Part shown: piece by piece, positions 1 to 10,830 of the stretch | Position numbering within the stretch: the stretch's first letter is position 1 | Layout of the letters: every line of letters starts with the position of its first letter | Origin: Diplocarpon mali | Taxonomy: Eukaryota; Ascomycota; Leotiomycetes; Helotiales; Drepanopezizaceae | Direction of reading: 5' to 3' | DNA length: 64,000 nt | Assembly (NCBI GenBank): GCA_024741835.1 | Contig: JAENRP010000050.1 | Coordinates: forward strand, 84,330-148,329 | Notes under the pieces: generated by a model | Told to the model about the DNA's origin: nothing | The model's input: only the letters and a program-made list of their open reading frames with translations | Database searches by the model: none | Program-made: the position numbers and the translations under genes

Positions 1-183
1 TAGCTCCGACCGAGGGTATGAAGCTTGAGAAAGAGGGGATTCTTGTGTGGGTGCCAGCAGAAGACGAGTTTTGAGGAGCGATGTGTTGGTAGGAAGGATA
101 AGTCACGATGTGATGATACGATAGTTTTACAGAGGCGTGACCAGGTGTCGACCGAGCTATCCCTTCCCAGAAAAAATTCTCGT

Positions 184-1541
184 CTATATCTTGCTCGCTT
201 GACGTTTGAGCGGGCCACCAATTCTCTTCTTCCATTCCTCTGAAAGCGTTGTCTTTGCTTCCAAACTCTGCTTCGTCCACTCCAGATATTTCTTCTTCTC
301 ATCCTCAAACCTCTCCAACTCCTGTCCCAACCACCCAGCCGCCGCGTCAGCACACCTGTCACTCGCCTCCATCGCGACCAGATGCCCCACACGCTCCAGC
401 GTGCACTCCTTGACCCTGCCGCTCCTCGCGCCTCCACTACCGCCTGGCTCAACCCCCGTGATATTTATTTTGAGCTTCCTTGCCTCTGGCGCAGACATAG
501 GACTCTCCGCGCCAAATATATACAGCGCGCTCGGCCTCAGCTCCCCCAACTTCAGAAGCGTGCTGTTCGGCTCAGGTCGATAGAATGGGTATTTCGTGGG
601 ACTGTCGTCCCGGATATCGGGTACCAACTCCCGCTTTACCACCGTCCCATTTTCAGATACAGCGTGCCAGCTCGGTCTCAGAAACGTAAAACACTCCTGG
701 TGCTTCGACGTCGTCAACGTCACCTCCCCTCCTGCTCCCCCCAATTCCCGCACCCCATGCTTACACCAGAGATCAAGGGCCCTGGGGTCCCAGGTCTGGT
801 AGAACATAGACTTCCGAAACGAAGCCTCGGCTTCTGAGCGCGAGGGCCAGACGTCTCGTCTAAATGTTGATGCTTGCGCTGGGCTTGGTCCTGAGGGCGC
901 AGTGGCATATCGTTGCATCACGGGATCGAGGAGGATGAGCGTACTGAAGAGACGCGGGTGGATGAGTGAGAGGTTAACGAGACAAGCGCCGCCGAAGGAG
1001 TGTCCGATACCCGCGATGGGAAGAGGCATCTGAGCACGGAAGGTGTTGATCATGTGCAGCAGGTCACGGGGATGGTCATTCCATGATGCTGGGAGCGGGT
1101 TATTACCTCGTTATTCGAGAGGGGGGCAACAAGAACTTACGGTCGTTGCCCAGCTGTCCGTCATTGAGGATGGCGCTTTGCCCTTGTTGAGCCACGTCTG
1201 CTATCCATATGCTTCGGATCCTGAAGCCGTTGTTTTTGGAGCGGGCGAGGAGGTCTTCCCAGAGAGGCTCGTATAGTTCCTACTTGACAATCAATTCACA
1301 TACGAGGAAACACAGCCAGACTTGATTGCCCCTGATAAGTGCTTACCTTTGGAAACCCATTCGCATGTGCTCCAATAATAGTGACATCTCCATCCCGAGG
1401 ACTGGGGTTGTCCAAGGGCGTATATTGCTTGATTGCAAGTTTCAGCACGGCTTCTTGTGATTCAGACGTTGCTCGTGCGTATTCTCTGATGTGTTGGCAT
1501 TCTAGTACATGTTCTTTGACTTGAAATACCGAGGAAGCCAT
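184..1541 (-). CDS. Alpha/beta hydrolase, peroxisomal Lpx1/AKT2-like
   Basis: Three exons (1541-1347, 1279-1141, 1088-184) give about 412 residues. Both introns (68 and 52 bp) have GT-AG ends, and frame continues across each junction. The fold is alpha/beta hydrolase: the nucleophile elbow GHSFGG has its serine at about residue 142, a hydrophobic strand and DP segment follow, and the likely catalytic histidine lies in RVGHLVAMEAS at about residue 347. The residues before the elbow (WNDHPRDLLHMIN) are typical of the fungal family that includes yeast peroxisomal lipase Lpx1 and Alternaria AKT2. The protein ends in SKI, a variant of the SKL-type peroxisomal targeting signal, so a peroxisomal lipase or esterase is likely. 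The substrate cannot be read from the sequence. It is transcribed divergently from the BRCT gene. Confidence 0.85.
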
Positions 1542-2064
1542 GATGAGAGCCAGATGGCAGACGAGACGAGGGTGAATATGATGAAGTTTCGGCGAGGAGC
1601 ACGACCATGGACTGTGTAGAAGCAGGCTTGTCTGAAGGTGGTGGAAATTGAGAGCTAACGAGCACTTTTCCCTTTATGATAATGGCTCTTTGGCATGGTC
1701 GTCTTACTCCAACAAATGGTCGCGGCTTTTGAGTACGGCATTGACTCGGCATGCCGGGCATGCCGAGGCTCGGAACGATTAAAGTGACAGCATACTTTCG
1801 GGCGCGAGATATTCCGGACACTCCAAAGTAAAGTTCCAAATAAATCAGAATACACGCCACCGCGCAGATCGAAGATCCAAGGCTCGCAAATAGATGTTTC
1901 GGCTCTACAGATTCAGTCACGTGAACGCGAGCTACAAATTTAGTTTGGAGCGCGCCCCAACCGCGTCTGTCGCAACGCGATTTCCGAGACGCGCCCACCA
2001 TTGCCCGTCACTTTGCATTTAGATCACGACGTATGTTAGCGTTTCCAACCGGTTCATTGCAACC
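1542..2064. promoter_or_regulatory. Divergent promoter with MCB-like sites and a palindrome
   Basis: This spacer lies between the divergent hydrolase and BRCT genes. Four copies of the MCB core ACGCG (either strand) lie at 1925-1929, 1962-1966, 1975-1979 and 1989-1993, within 140 bp of the BRCT start codon. A 23-bp inverted repeat with 11-bp arms (CTCGGCATGCC) around one central base sits at 1745-1767. A CACGTG E-box lies near 1918. In fungi MCB sites bind MBF and drive G1/S expression, which would suit a replication-repair protein; that link is an inference. Confidence 0.5.
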
Positions 2065-4784
2065 ATGGCGAATAGCGAAAGTAAGACCAGCAACTTGTTT
2101 GACCACTGCACCTTTGGCATTGTGATCACGAAAGAATTGCCACGAAAACAGGCTTTACAGGTAAGGCTACCTTGACACTCGAGAACAGCATTAGCTGACA
2201 TTTCGACAGTTGCAGAAAACCCTCGAGAGTAATGGCGGACAGGTAGAAGATATCAGCAAGGAATTCGCGGTTCGAGATGTCACCCACATCATCTCAGCAA
2301 CCAGCGACTTCCCCCAATACGCGGATTCGCGGTTACACATGGTTCCTACTGTTAGACCTGCTTGGGTGTCACAGTCTCTGGTGAAGAACAAGGAGGCATC
2401 ATTCAGGCCGCATAGTCCAGATCCGAAAAATATATTCTCCGGCATCACGATCTCTTGCGCCGATCTACCTCAAGGCGACAAAGATGCGATTATCGGCGCA
2501 GTGCTTGCGATGGGGGGCATGGAGACTAGCAACATTACAAGATCGACCACGCATGTCTGCGCTTTGAGTGTCGACCACGAGAAGTGCCGCACCGTTTTAG
2601 ACAAGAAGCTCAAATGCAAGCTCGTACTTCCTCACTGGTTGGTCTTTAATCTCAGGCACTTACTACGAAGCTAACCAGAGTAGGTTCGACGACTGTTTGA
2701 AGCTGGGCAAGATGATCGATGAGAAGCCATATCTCCTGCCGGAGCCAGCATACCTGAAAGGCCACACGGGTGGCGAGATCCCTATGGCTTCCTCCGAAAA
2801 TATTCGTGGTGCAGTGACAGCACGTCCCGAGACTCTACCAATGCCCATTGACTCCCCAGTGCGCCCTTTGACTGTTTTCAAGGGTAAGGCTTTGATGATC
2901 TCGAGTGATCTCGAGCTCAGCAACCGACCACGCGGGGTTATCGAAGATCTCATAACCAAGGGCGGTGGCAGTATCACAACATCCGTACACAAAGCCGACA
3001 TTTTCGTTTGCCACTGGCGTGAGGGCAGAGACTATGTGTTTGCGTGCCGATACGGCATCCATGTCGGTAACCTTTCCTGGTTGTACCATATGATTACCAA
3101 CAATGAGTGGACGAATCCGCACAGGCGTCTAATGCACTACCCGCTTCCCAAGGGGGGGATTCCAGGATTTGAAGGTCTTCGGATCACATTGTCGAATTAT
3201 GGTGGCGAGGCACGAACCTACCTGGAGAACCTTATTGAGGCTTGTGGTGCAGAGTTCACTAAAAGCATGAAGCAAGACAACACACATCTGATCACGGCCC
3301 GAAACGAAAGTGAAAAATGTGATGCTGCTAGGGAATGGAATATTGAAATGGTAAACCATCTTTGGATCGAGGAGAGCTACGCCAAGTGTGAGATGCAAAA
3401 GATGACCAAACCGAGCTACACTCACTTCCCTCCAATGACAAATCTGGGCGAGATTATCGGTCAGACGCAGTTCGAGCCTGGCACTCTGGAAGCCAACTAC
3501 TACCCACGAGATCCTACGCCGAGTCCTGGAGATCCTCAGCCTATGAAGCGCACCGTTATGACGGAAAAAGACCGAAATGCGTCCAGCTCGAGGCTTTCGC
3601 TATCAAATGGCGATATGTCCTCGGAAGACCAGGAACACGAGCCGCATTGCAGCCCTATCAAGCCGGTCAAGGTCCAGAAAGCTCCAGGAAGAAATGCTAG
3701 GTCCTCACTGAGTGCAAAGCCAGCTACACCAGTTGCCAGCCGCCGCACAAGCGCAGGCAAGGAGAACGATACTCCAATATCGACTGGTAGCCGAAGCGCG
3801 AAGGCACAGGCCATGTCGAGATTACACGGTCTCGCTCCTGATATTGCTTTGTACGAGAAAGAGAAGAAGCGGAAGGGCGCTGTTTGGGGAGGAGAGCGAG
3901 CAGCGAATAAGTACGAGAAGGAAAAGACCGCGGAACGCAGCTCTAGCCCTGCCCAGAAGAATGGCGAGGAGGAGTTCTCGGCCGAGGAGGAAGAGGCAGA
4001 GGATGTGATGGAGCCTCGAAATTCGAAGCGACAGCGTACTGGCCTTCCGCCCGTTGAGATTCGACTCCTCATCACTGGCTACAAGGGCTGGCTGGGTAAT
4101 GTTGCCAAGGAGGAGGTTGACAAAGTAAGTCGGGTTGCAATGCGCTATACGAATCATGCTAATCCAACCAAGAAAAAGTTGAGAGAGGTAGGAATCCTAG
4201 TGGTAAATGATCCTCTGACCTGCACACACCTCGCTGCTCCTCATATGGTTCGGACGCAAAAATTTCTTTGTGCTCTTGCCACAGGACCGACCATCGTCGC
4301 GTCGAGTTTCATTGACGCTTGTGCTGGGAGCCGCACCGGCAAAATCCCTAAAATTGATGACTTCTTACTCAAGGACGTTGATAACGAGAAAAAATTTGGC
4401 TTGAAATTGAAGGATGTCATCTCCCGGGCGAAAGTCAACAAGCGTTGTCTACTGCGCCGTGTACCGATATACTGCACAAACGAGATCCCGAACGGCTCGG
4501 GTACATACCAGTCAATCGTCGAGGCAAACGGAGGCACATTTGCTTTATATCGTGGTCGCCCTACAATCAAAAGGACGACAGCAGAGGAAGACGATGGCCC
4601 AGCCGAACCTGTCTACTTACTTACAGGGCAGACGCCAGCCGAGAGAGCACTATGGCCGAAGTTTGAGCAGATGGCTAGAGATGGTAACATGATTCCCCGA
4701 ATCGTCGACACGGAATGGCTGTTAGACGTTGCAATGTCCCAACAGAATAGGTGGAACGAAGGTTATTTGGTTACGAAGAAATGA
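2065..4784 (+). CDS. Six-BRCT DNA repair scaffold, Rtt107/Brc1 type
   Basis: Exons 2065-2160, 2210-2637 and 2684-4784 encode about 874 residues. Two BRCT pairs fill the first half, and a low-complexity, acidic and basic linker separates them from a C-terminal pair. The fourth repeat ends in the segment YTHFPPMTNLGEIIGQT, typical of Brc1/Rtt107 proteins. In that family the C-terminal pair binds phosphorylated H2A at stalled or damaged replication forks and the N-terminal repeats recruit Smc5/6 and ubiquitin-ligase partners. The second junction splits a tryptophan codon and restores HWFDDCLKLGK. A further possible intron, 4125-4172 (48 bp, GTAAGT donor, GCTAAT branch), leaves the frame open whether or not it is spliced; removing it shortens the product to 858 residues and restores a family-like VDKKKLREVGI. 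Confidence 0.88.
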
Positions 4785-5036
4785 TAGAGTTAGCGATTGT
4801 ATATCACCTATTTTTTGTCTTCGGAAAAGGATGGTATCTTGTGATGGCTTGGGTCAATATTTCAGATGTAATATTGGAATTCACCTCATGGGTACGTTTC
4901 CTAGGGCTTCTGTACTCTTATCTAAGCACTGAATCAGGCGTGTCCGCTGGAAAGAAATTCCTTCTTAATACATATCATCATGTCGCTTACAGTACTGTGT
5001 AGTCCTTCAGCTAAATATACTTTCAGAAGTAGACTT

Positions 5037-5776
5037 CTAGAAGAATTTCACGCCCTGCTGATCCTCTTGCCCAAAAACTTGTGCCTTCCCCCGCTGAACA
5101 AGGACGGCTAGTGCTTTTTGCAGGATCTCTGCGTCCATGCCATGGAAATCTGCGCAGTTCATCAGCCTAATTCACTGATGGGAATATGTATTGAAAGGAA
5201 GTACCTTGCGAAATTGTCGCCTCACTCTCCGTCAATTCATAGAGCGTCAAGACGGTGTTCTTTTGCGCTGTCTCGTCGACCTGTATTACATCATTGTCAG
5301 CCTCTATCTCACCCGAACCATGCAGTACACGCAGATTCATAGATGAATCCTTCCAAGGAAACAGGAGCAAACCAAAGAGAAATACAAACCCATCCCCCAA
5401 TCAGGCCCGCCCATTCCTCCACATCCCTCCACCACACCCAGAACACGCTCCCCTGCCCCTCACCCCCTCCCCCCTTCACCCACTCGGCGCGTCCCTCCCC
5501 CCTCATAAACTCCACCACCTCCCTCGCCGTCTCCCTGCCCAGCCTCTTCCCAATGGCTCTGTTCCAGAACAGCTCCGACTCCAGCGCCTCGGACAGCGAG
5601 AGCTTGAACAGCCGGAAGTGCGCGCAGTAGGCGAGGATCAGGGCGGACCATTTCTGCAGCTGCGCGTGCCGCGTGCTGAGTTGTGGCTGCGGGGTATAGA
5701 AGGGTGGGAAGGCGTGGTACCGGGGAAAGGAGAAGGGTTGGAGAGGCGTGTAGTGCGGGTTGGAGAGGGTTGTCAT
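5037..5776 (-). CDS. VPS25: ESCRT-II subunit Vps25
   Basis: Three exons (5776-5390, 5280-5205, 5149-5037) give 191 residues, the usual size for Vps25. The N-terminal segment FPPFYTPQPQLSTRHAQLQKW matches the first winged-helix domain, which contacts Vps22/Vps36 through its N-terminal PPF-type motifs. The second winged helix runs from about VDETAQKNTVLTLYELT to the C-terminal GVKFF, the expected family ending. Both introns restore frame exactly, and the second gives the joined segment ISQDFHGMDAEIL. Vps25 is present in two copies in ESCRT-II and recruits Vps20/ESCRT-III during sorting into multivesicular bodies. The ATG at 5776 was chosen because homology begins just after it; the open frame extends further upstream but looks non-coding. 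Confidence 0.92.
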
Positions 5777-6258
5777 GTTGAGGATCAAGAGGCTGGTGGA
5801 GAGACGGTGGAGGCTGGCTTGGGCTGACTTGGGATTGGCAGCCTTGCATGACGGGTGTGCTTGGGCTTGGTGCCGAGGCCGCGAGGCTACCATACTGTAC
5901 TGTACCGCTGCAGTGCGAGATCCGAGCGCGAGAGGGTAAAAGTCGATAGCGATGAGTTCGGGATTTACATGATATAGGAAGACTGATAAAAGAAGATTTC
6001 CACGCAACACATTTCCGATTTGTAAGTCGCAATATCTGGTCCAGACCGCCTACCTTCTTTTGGAGATATAGAATTCAGTTCGGGTCTGACTTAGTTTTGA
6101 TGGGACATAGTATGACCACACTGGCTTCCCAGCCTTCCCAGCGATGTGACGTCAAACCGAACTCTTTCCTTGGCCCTTCCGAGTCTTCGAGCCTACTCGT
6201 GCTGGTACATCATATTAAATTCCCCCAACGCCTCGCTAAACGATATCAAAATAAAAGA
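5777..6258. other. Intergenic spacer
   Basis: This 482-bp spacer separates two genes on the minus strand, so it should hold the VPS25 promoter and the 3' end of the upstream gene. No other coding or RNA feature was recognised. Confidence 0.6.
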
Positions 6259-7278
6259 TCACACGCCTCTCTTCTTTCCAGCCTCCATATCGTTCGTCAA
6301 CCCATCAAGGAACGAATCCGCCAGCTTCTTTGCCCTCTTCTCCCCAATCACCCTCTTTCGCTCCTCAATCTCCCTCTTCCGCGCCTCCTTCTTCTCCTCC
6401 CTCTCCCTCCTTACACTCTCTGTATCCCTCCTCTCCTTCTCCAGATTCTCCATCTCCTTCATCCGCATTCCCTCGTCCTTGCTGAATGCATAAAACCCTA
6501 CCCCCTTACTCCTAATTTCTTTGTCCGCCTCATAGTGCGTTTTCTCCGGCGGCGTCAGACTGCGATCCCTCTTCCTAGCCAGCTCATCCATCTTTTCCAC
6601 CGTATCCCCATCAGGATTAAATGCTAGCGTTTGTACCGTATCCCCGTAAATAACTTTACCAGGCATAGCTGGCCGCGCGCTCATGCGATCCAGTTCTTCG
6701 GCGCCGAGGACCTGGTTCCGTTTCTTGCGCTCCATACGCTCCACCTCGGCCCTGGTACCTCTCCGCGCCCGGCCGTACTCATCTTCGTAGTCAACCACCG
6801 AGCCCTGCCCGTCGTCACTTTCTATATCGGATGATGAATCTTCGTTGCCGCTGCGCTCGGCCCACTTGCGGTCGAAGTCTATGAGGCTGTCTTTGTCATC
6901 CCCGTGGCTCTGTTGCAGTTCACCTCTCTTCATGCGTGCGTATATCTTGGCTTTCTCTTTCATTTTCCGCTTGGAGCGGTGCAGCACGGCTTCATCTACA
7001 CCCCCGATGTCCCCCATCCCTGTCCTCCCTATAAATCCGTCATCTTCGAGGTCCTTCACAGCGCGTTTCTTGCTGTTTTTATTGTGCGCAGTGAATATGT
7101 CGGATTTTTTTTTTGAAGGCCGTGGACGTCCGACGGTGGTGAGGGTTGTGGAAGATGTTGCTGTGGAGAGCAGGCTGGAGAGGCTGGATGCGAAAGCGAG
7201 GTTTGTGGATGAAGAGAGGGCTTTCGGTTCTTTCTTTGGAGGTCGGATGCCGTACAGGTTTCCGGTTTCCGAGGCCAT
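6259..7278 (-). CDS. CCDC174-like coiled-coil nuclear protein
   Basis: A single exon encodes 339 residues rich in charged and coiled-coil sequence. The order of features matches the CCDC174 family (DUF4078): an N-terminal segment with DIFTAHNK, a lysine-rich stretch MKEKAKIYARMKRGE, then LIDFDRKW, an acidic patch, VDYEDEYGRARRGTR, and the core KGVGFYAFSKDEGMRMKEME followed by a long E/K/R helix. Human CCDC174 is a nuclear protein linked to spliceosome and exon-junction-complex components; a similar role here is inferred from the family. The gene is divergent from homoserine dehydrogenase with about 290 bp between start codons. Confidence 0.75.
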   Translation of the reverse strand: MASETGNLYGIRPPKKEPKALSSSTNLAFASSLSSLLSTATSSTTLTTVGRPRPSKKKSDIFTAHNKNSKKRAVKDLEDDGFIGRTGMGDIGGVDEAVLHRSKRKMKEKAKIYARMKRGELQQSHGDDKDSLIDFDRKWAERSGNEDSSSDIESDDGQGSVVDYEDEYGRARRGTRAEVERMERKKRNQVLGAEELDRMSARPAMPGKVIYGDTVQTLAFNPDGDTVEKMDELARKRDRSLTPPEKTHYEADKEIRSKGVGFYAFSKDEGMRMKEMENLEKERRDTESVRREREEKKEARKREIEERKRVIGEKRAKKLADSFLDGLTNDMEAGKKRGV

Positions 7279-7566
7279 TGTGTAAGGAAAAGAGTGTTGA
7301 GTGTTAAGGGTAGTGGTATTTGGGGACTGAGGTTGTAGAGAATAGAGATGCGCGAAATCTCACAGGACAGGTCAGGTAAGGCTGAAGGTGCCAAGAGCAG
7401 TCCCGCTTGCCAATTGCGAAATCGGGGTTTGGATTTGAGCAGACCCCGCGAATTTTTCAGTTCTCACTAAAAGTCAATTATAGAAACCAATTGATTCACT
7501 TTCGATATCGTATATTCAATAGCGAAGCACAACTCTCTTTATACCTCCAATACACTAGCATCCAAG

Positions 7567-8714
7567 ATGCCTGCAGCAGCCAAGGACGTTTATGTTGCGG
7601 TAATCGGTTGGTCCCGAAACTACCCCTCTACGAGCTCTTGCTAATGAAAACAGGTGCTGGTGGGGTAGGAAAAGCATTCCTAGCTCAACTTGAGGATCTC
7701 TCAAAGCGCATCTCTTCGCCTAAAATATCTCTCATATTCGTTTCTCGCAGCAAGAAAGCCCTTTACAGTTCCAAATACACTGCTCTCCCATACGTAAACC
7801 TCTCCACCTCCCTCGCAGAATCCACCCAAGAGCCCCTCGCGCTTCCGCAGATCGTCAATTATCTGGATGCAGCTCCAGCAAAGGTCGTACTGGTAGACAA
7901 TACAAGCTCGGAAGAGGTAGCTGCTACGTACCCAGCTTTTCTCGCGAAGGGTATCAGCATCGTGACGCCGAACAAAAAGGCTTTCTCGGGCTCGTATGAG
8001 CTGTGGCAGGCTATCTTCTCGGCATCAGCTACTTCCGGAGCCAAGGTCTACCATGAGAGTTCTGTTGGGGCTGGTTTGCCGGTCATCTCGACACTGAAGG
8101 AGTTGGTTGATACTGGAGATGAAGTAACGAAAATTGAGGGGGTCTTTAGCGGAACCATGTCTTTCTTATTCAACTCTTTTGCCCCAACTGAAGGCTCCGG
8201 GGGCAAGTGGTCGGCTGAGGTCAAGAAGGCGAAGGAGCTTGGATACACGGAACCCGATCCAAGAGACGACCTGAATGGACTAGATGTTGCTAGAAAGTTG
8301 ACGATCTTGGCACGTCTGGCTGGGCTACTGGTTGAATCGCCTACTTCGTTCCCAGTACAAAGCTTGATTCCGACGCAATTGGAGAGCGCTGCTAGCGGAG
8401 ACGACTTTCTGCAGAAGCTTCCGGAGTTTGATTCCCAGATGGAAGAGACAAAGGTCGCAGCTGTGAAGGAAGGAAAAGTTGTACGATTTGTGGGTAGCAT
8501 CGATGTGACTAAGAAGGAGGTAAAGGTTGGTCTCGAGAAGTTTGACCGTTCTCACCCAATTGCCGCCCTGAAGGGAAGCGACAACATCATCAGCTTCTAC
8601 ACAAAAAGATACGGGGCCAACCCCTTGACCATCCAGGGAGCCGGTGCTGGAAGCGACGTCACAGCTATGGGGGTAACAGGAGACCTGATCAAAGTACTGG
8701 AAAGATTGTCTTGA
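7567..8714 (+). CDS. HOM6: Homoserine dehydrogenase
   Basis: Exons 7567-7606 and 7654-8714 encode 366 residues, close to the fungal norm of about 360. The enzyme reduces aspartate-semialdehyde to homoserine with NAD(P)H, the branch point to threonine and methionine. The 47-bp intron splits the glycine codon of the Rossmann motif GAGGVG (residues 14-19), a common fungal arrangement. Downstream are NKKAFSG, the SSVGAGLPVISTL segment and the family signature EPDPRDDLNGLDVARKL. There is no fused aspartate kinase and no ACT domain, as expected for fungi. A near-match to the Gcn4/CpcA site, TGATTCA, lies about 75 bp upstream of the ATG; cross-pathway control is plausible but unproven. Confidence 0.95.
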
Positions 8715-8761
8715 TCTTTGAAAACAGCGCTGAGCTTCCCCAAATAAAGGCTGCTGGTTGT

Positions 8762-9182
8762 TCAATCCTTTGATCTGACCTCACTATCACCTATGGCATG
8801 ACCCGGCCTCTCCAGTCGCTTCCTCAAGCCTTCGACAGTCTCCTCTGCAGACTCTATTGCCGCAGGAACGCCTGTTACTGTCAGACTGAACTTCGGGGCT
8901 TCCCGCTAGGGCGCTCACTTAAGCTTGGGGCTCGTGGTCTAGGTCTGTTTCTTGCGCGTCCTCCGACATAGGGTACCTCATAGGTCGCAGTACGGAAAAC
9001 GTAGAGTATCATATCGTAAACTATCAACAGGAGCCATGGGCCAATTACCATCATTCCGAGTATGATCTATAACCCCATTAGTACAGCCCTCCTTCACCAG
9101 AGACTTGGGAACTTACGAAGATGCGTATAAGCCATGTCTCGACGAAAGAGATGCTTGACGGTAGTATTGAGAACCAGGACAT
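8762..9182 (-). CDS. Small single-pass membrane protein, fungal, with uncertain 3' structure
   Basis: Exon 1 (9182-9117) encodes MSWFSILPSSISFVETWLIRIF. A 50-bp intron with GTAAGT, a TACTAAT branch site and TAG follows, and exon 2 starts at 9066. Exon 2 encodes one hydrophobic helix (GMMVIGPWLLLIVYDMILYVF) and a basic, proline-rich tail containing VGGRARNRPRPRAPSL. Read straight through, the frame stops at 8881-8883 (83 residues). A second coding-like frame then runs to 8762. It can be joined by a 47-bp intron at 8872-8918 (GTGAGC donor, CTGAC branch, AACAG acceptor), giving 107 residues, or by assuming one missing base near 8895. It resembles small conserved fungal membrane proteins of unknown function. 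No function can be assigned. Confidence 0.6.
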
Positions 9183-9634
9183 GATTCAGAGGCCTCACAA
9201 TGATCGTTGTGTGATCTCCGAATCCGGGCTTTACGACTTTGAAGCAGTGAGGTCTGCCGAGCTGGCATATGTAGGGTGATCAGTCCGGCGTCTGCCCGCA
9301 AGCATCAAGTCGGCGACAGCGGGTGGACTCGCTGTGAGTGGGTGAGGGTATCGCTGATTCGTAGTTGTGGAACAGGATCTGGCATGTCGAAAGGTTGAGA
9401 TAGATGCAAGGCAGCAGTTGGTTGAGGCGCAGGATTGAATCGATAGGGATCAAGTACGATAGGAATATGGCGATTGACAAGGGCATACGCGGGTCGGGAG
9501 GACCAGCCCAACAGTACTTCCGTAGTCAACCCGTCGTCTTTTTTTTCCAGCCTTGTCGACCCCTCTCTGCCTTGTAACCGCACGATCTCACGATATTTTT
9601 TCCATTCGAGCAGTAAATCTCCAGAGATTCTACC
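9183..9634. other. Divergent promoter region
   Basis: This 452-bp spacer separates the small membrane-protein gene (-) from TRM8 (+). A short T-run lies at about 9539-9546. Nothing else was recognised. Confidence 0.5.
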
Positions 9635-10581
<947 letters not shown>

Positions 10582-10830
10582 ATGAGATACCCAATGAAAC
10601 TCGGAATGGCAAGACATCTTGATTTTGTAGAAACATCCAGAGTCCATGCTGAGAAGTTCGAATTTCGCTCTTCACTCCCTGGCCCAGATTTACGCCTCTC
10701 TTGGCACCTGTAAATCAACATCTTTGGCAGGATTACGCGAGATTGTGATAACTTGGGTGTTGGACAACTCTCAGCTCCTAAGCCACAACTCCCCAACCAT
10801 GCTGGCCGACGCATTCTCTCGCGACAGATT

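Noticed and set aside
1462..2001. 179-codon minus-strand open frame in the hydrolase/BRCT promoter
   Set aside because: Overlaps the 5' end of the hydrolase gene in another frame, has no domain-like sequence, and spans the promoter motifs.
3536..4075. 179-codon minus-strand frame inside the BRCT gene
   Set aside because: Antisense shadow of the charged linker; Ser/Ala/Phe-rich with no motif.
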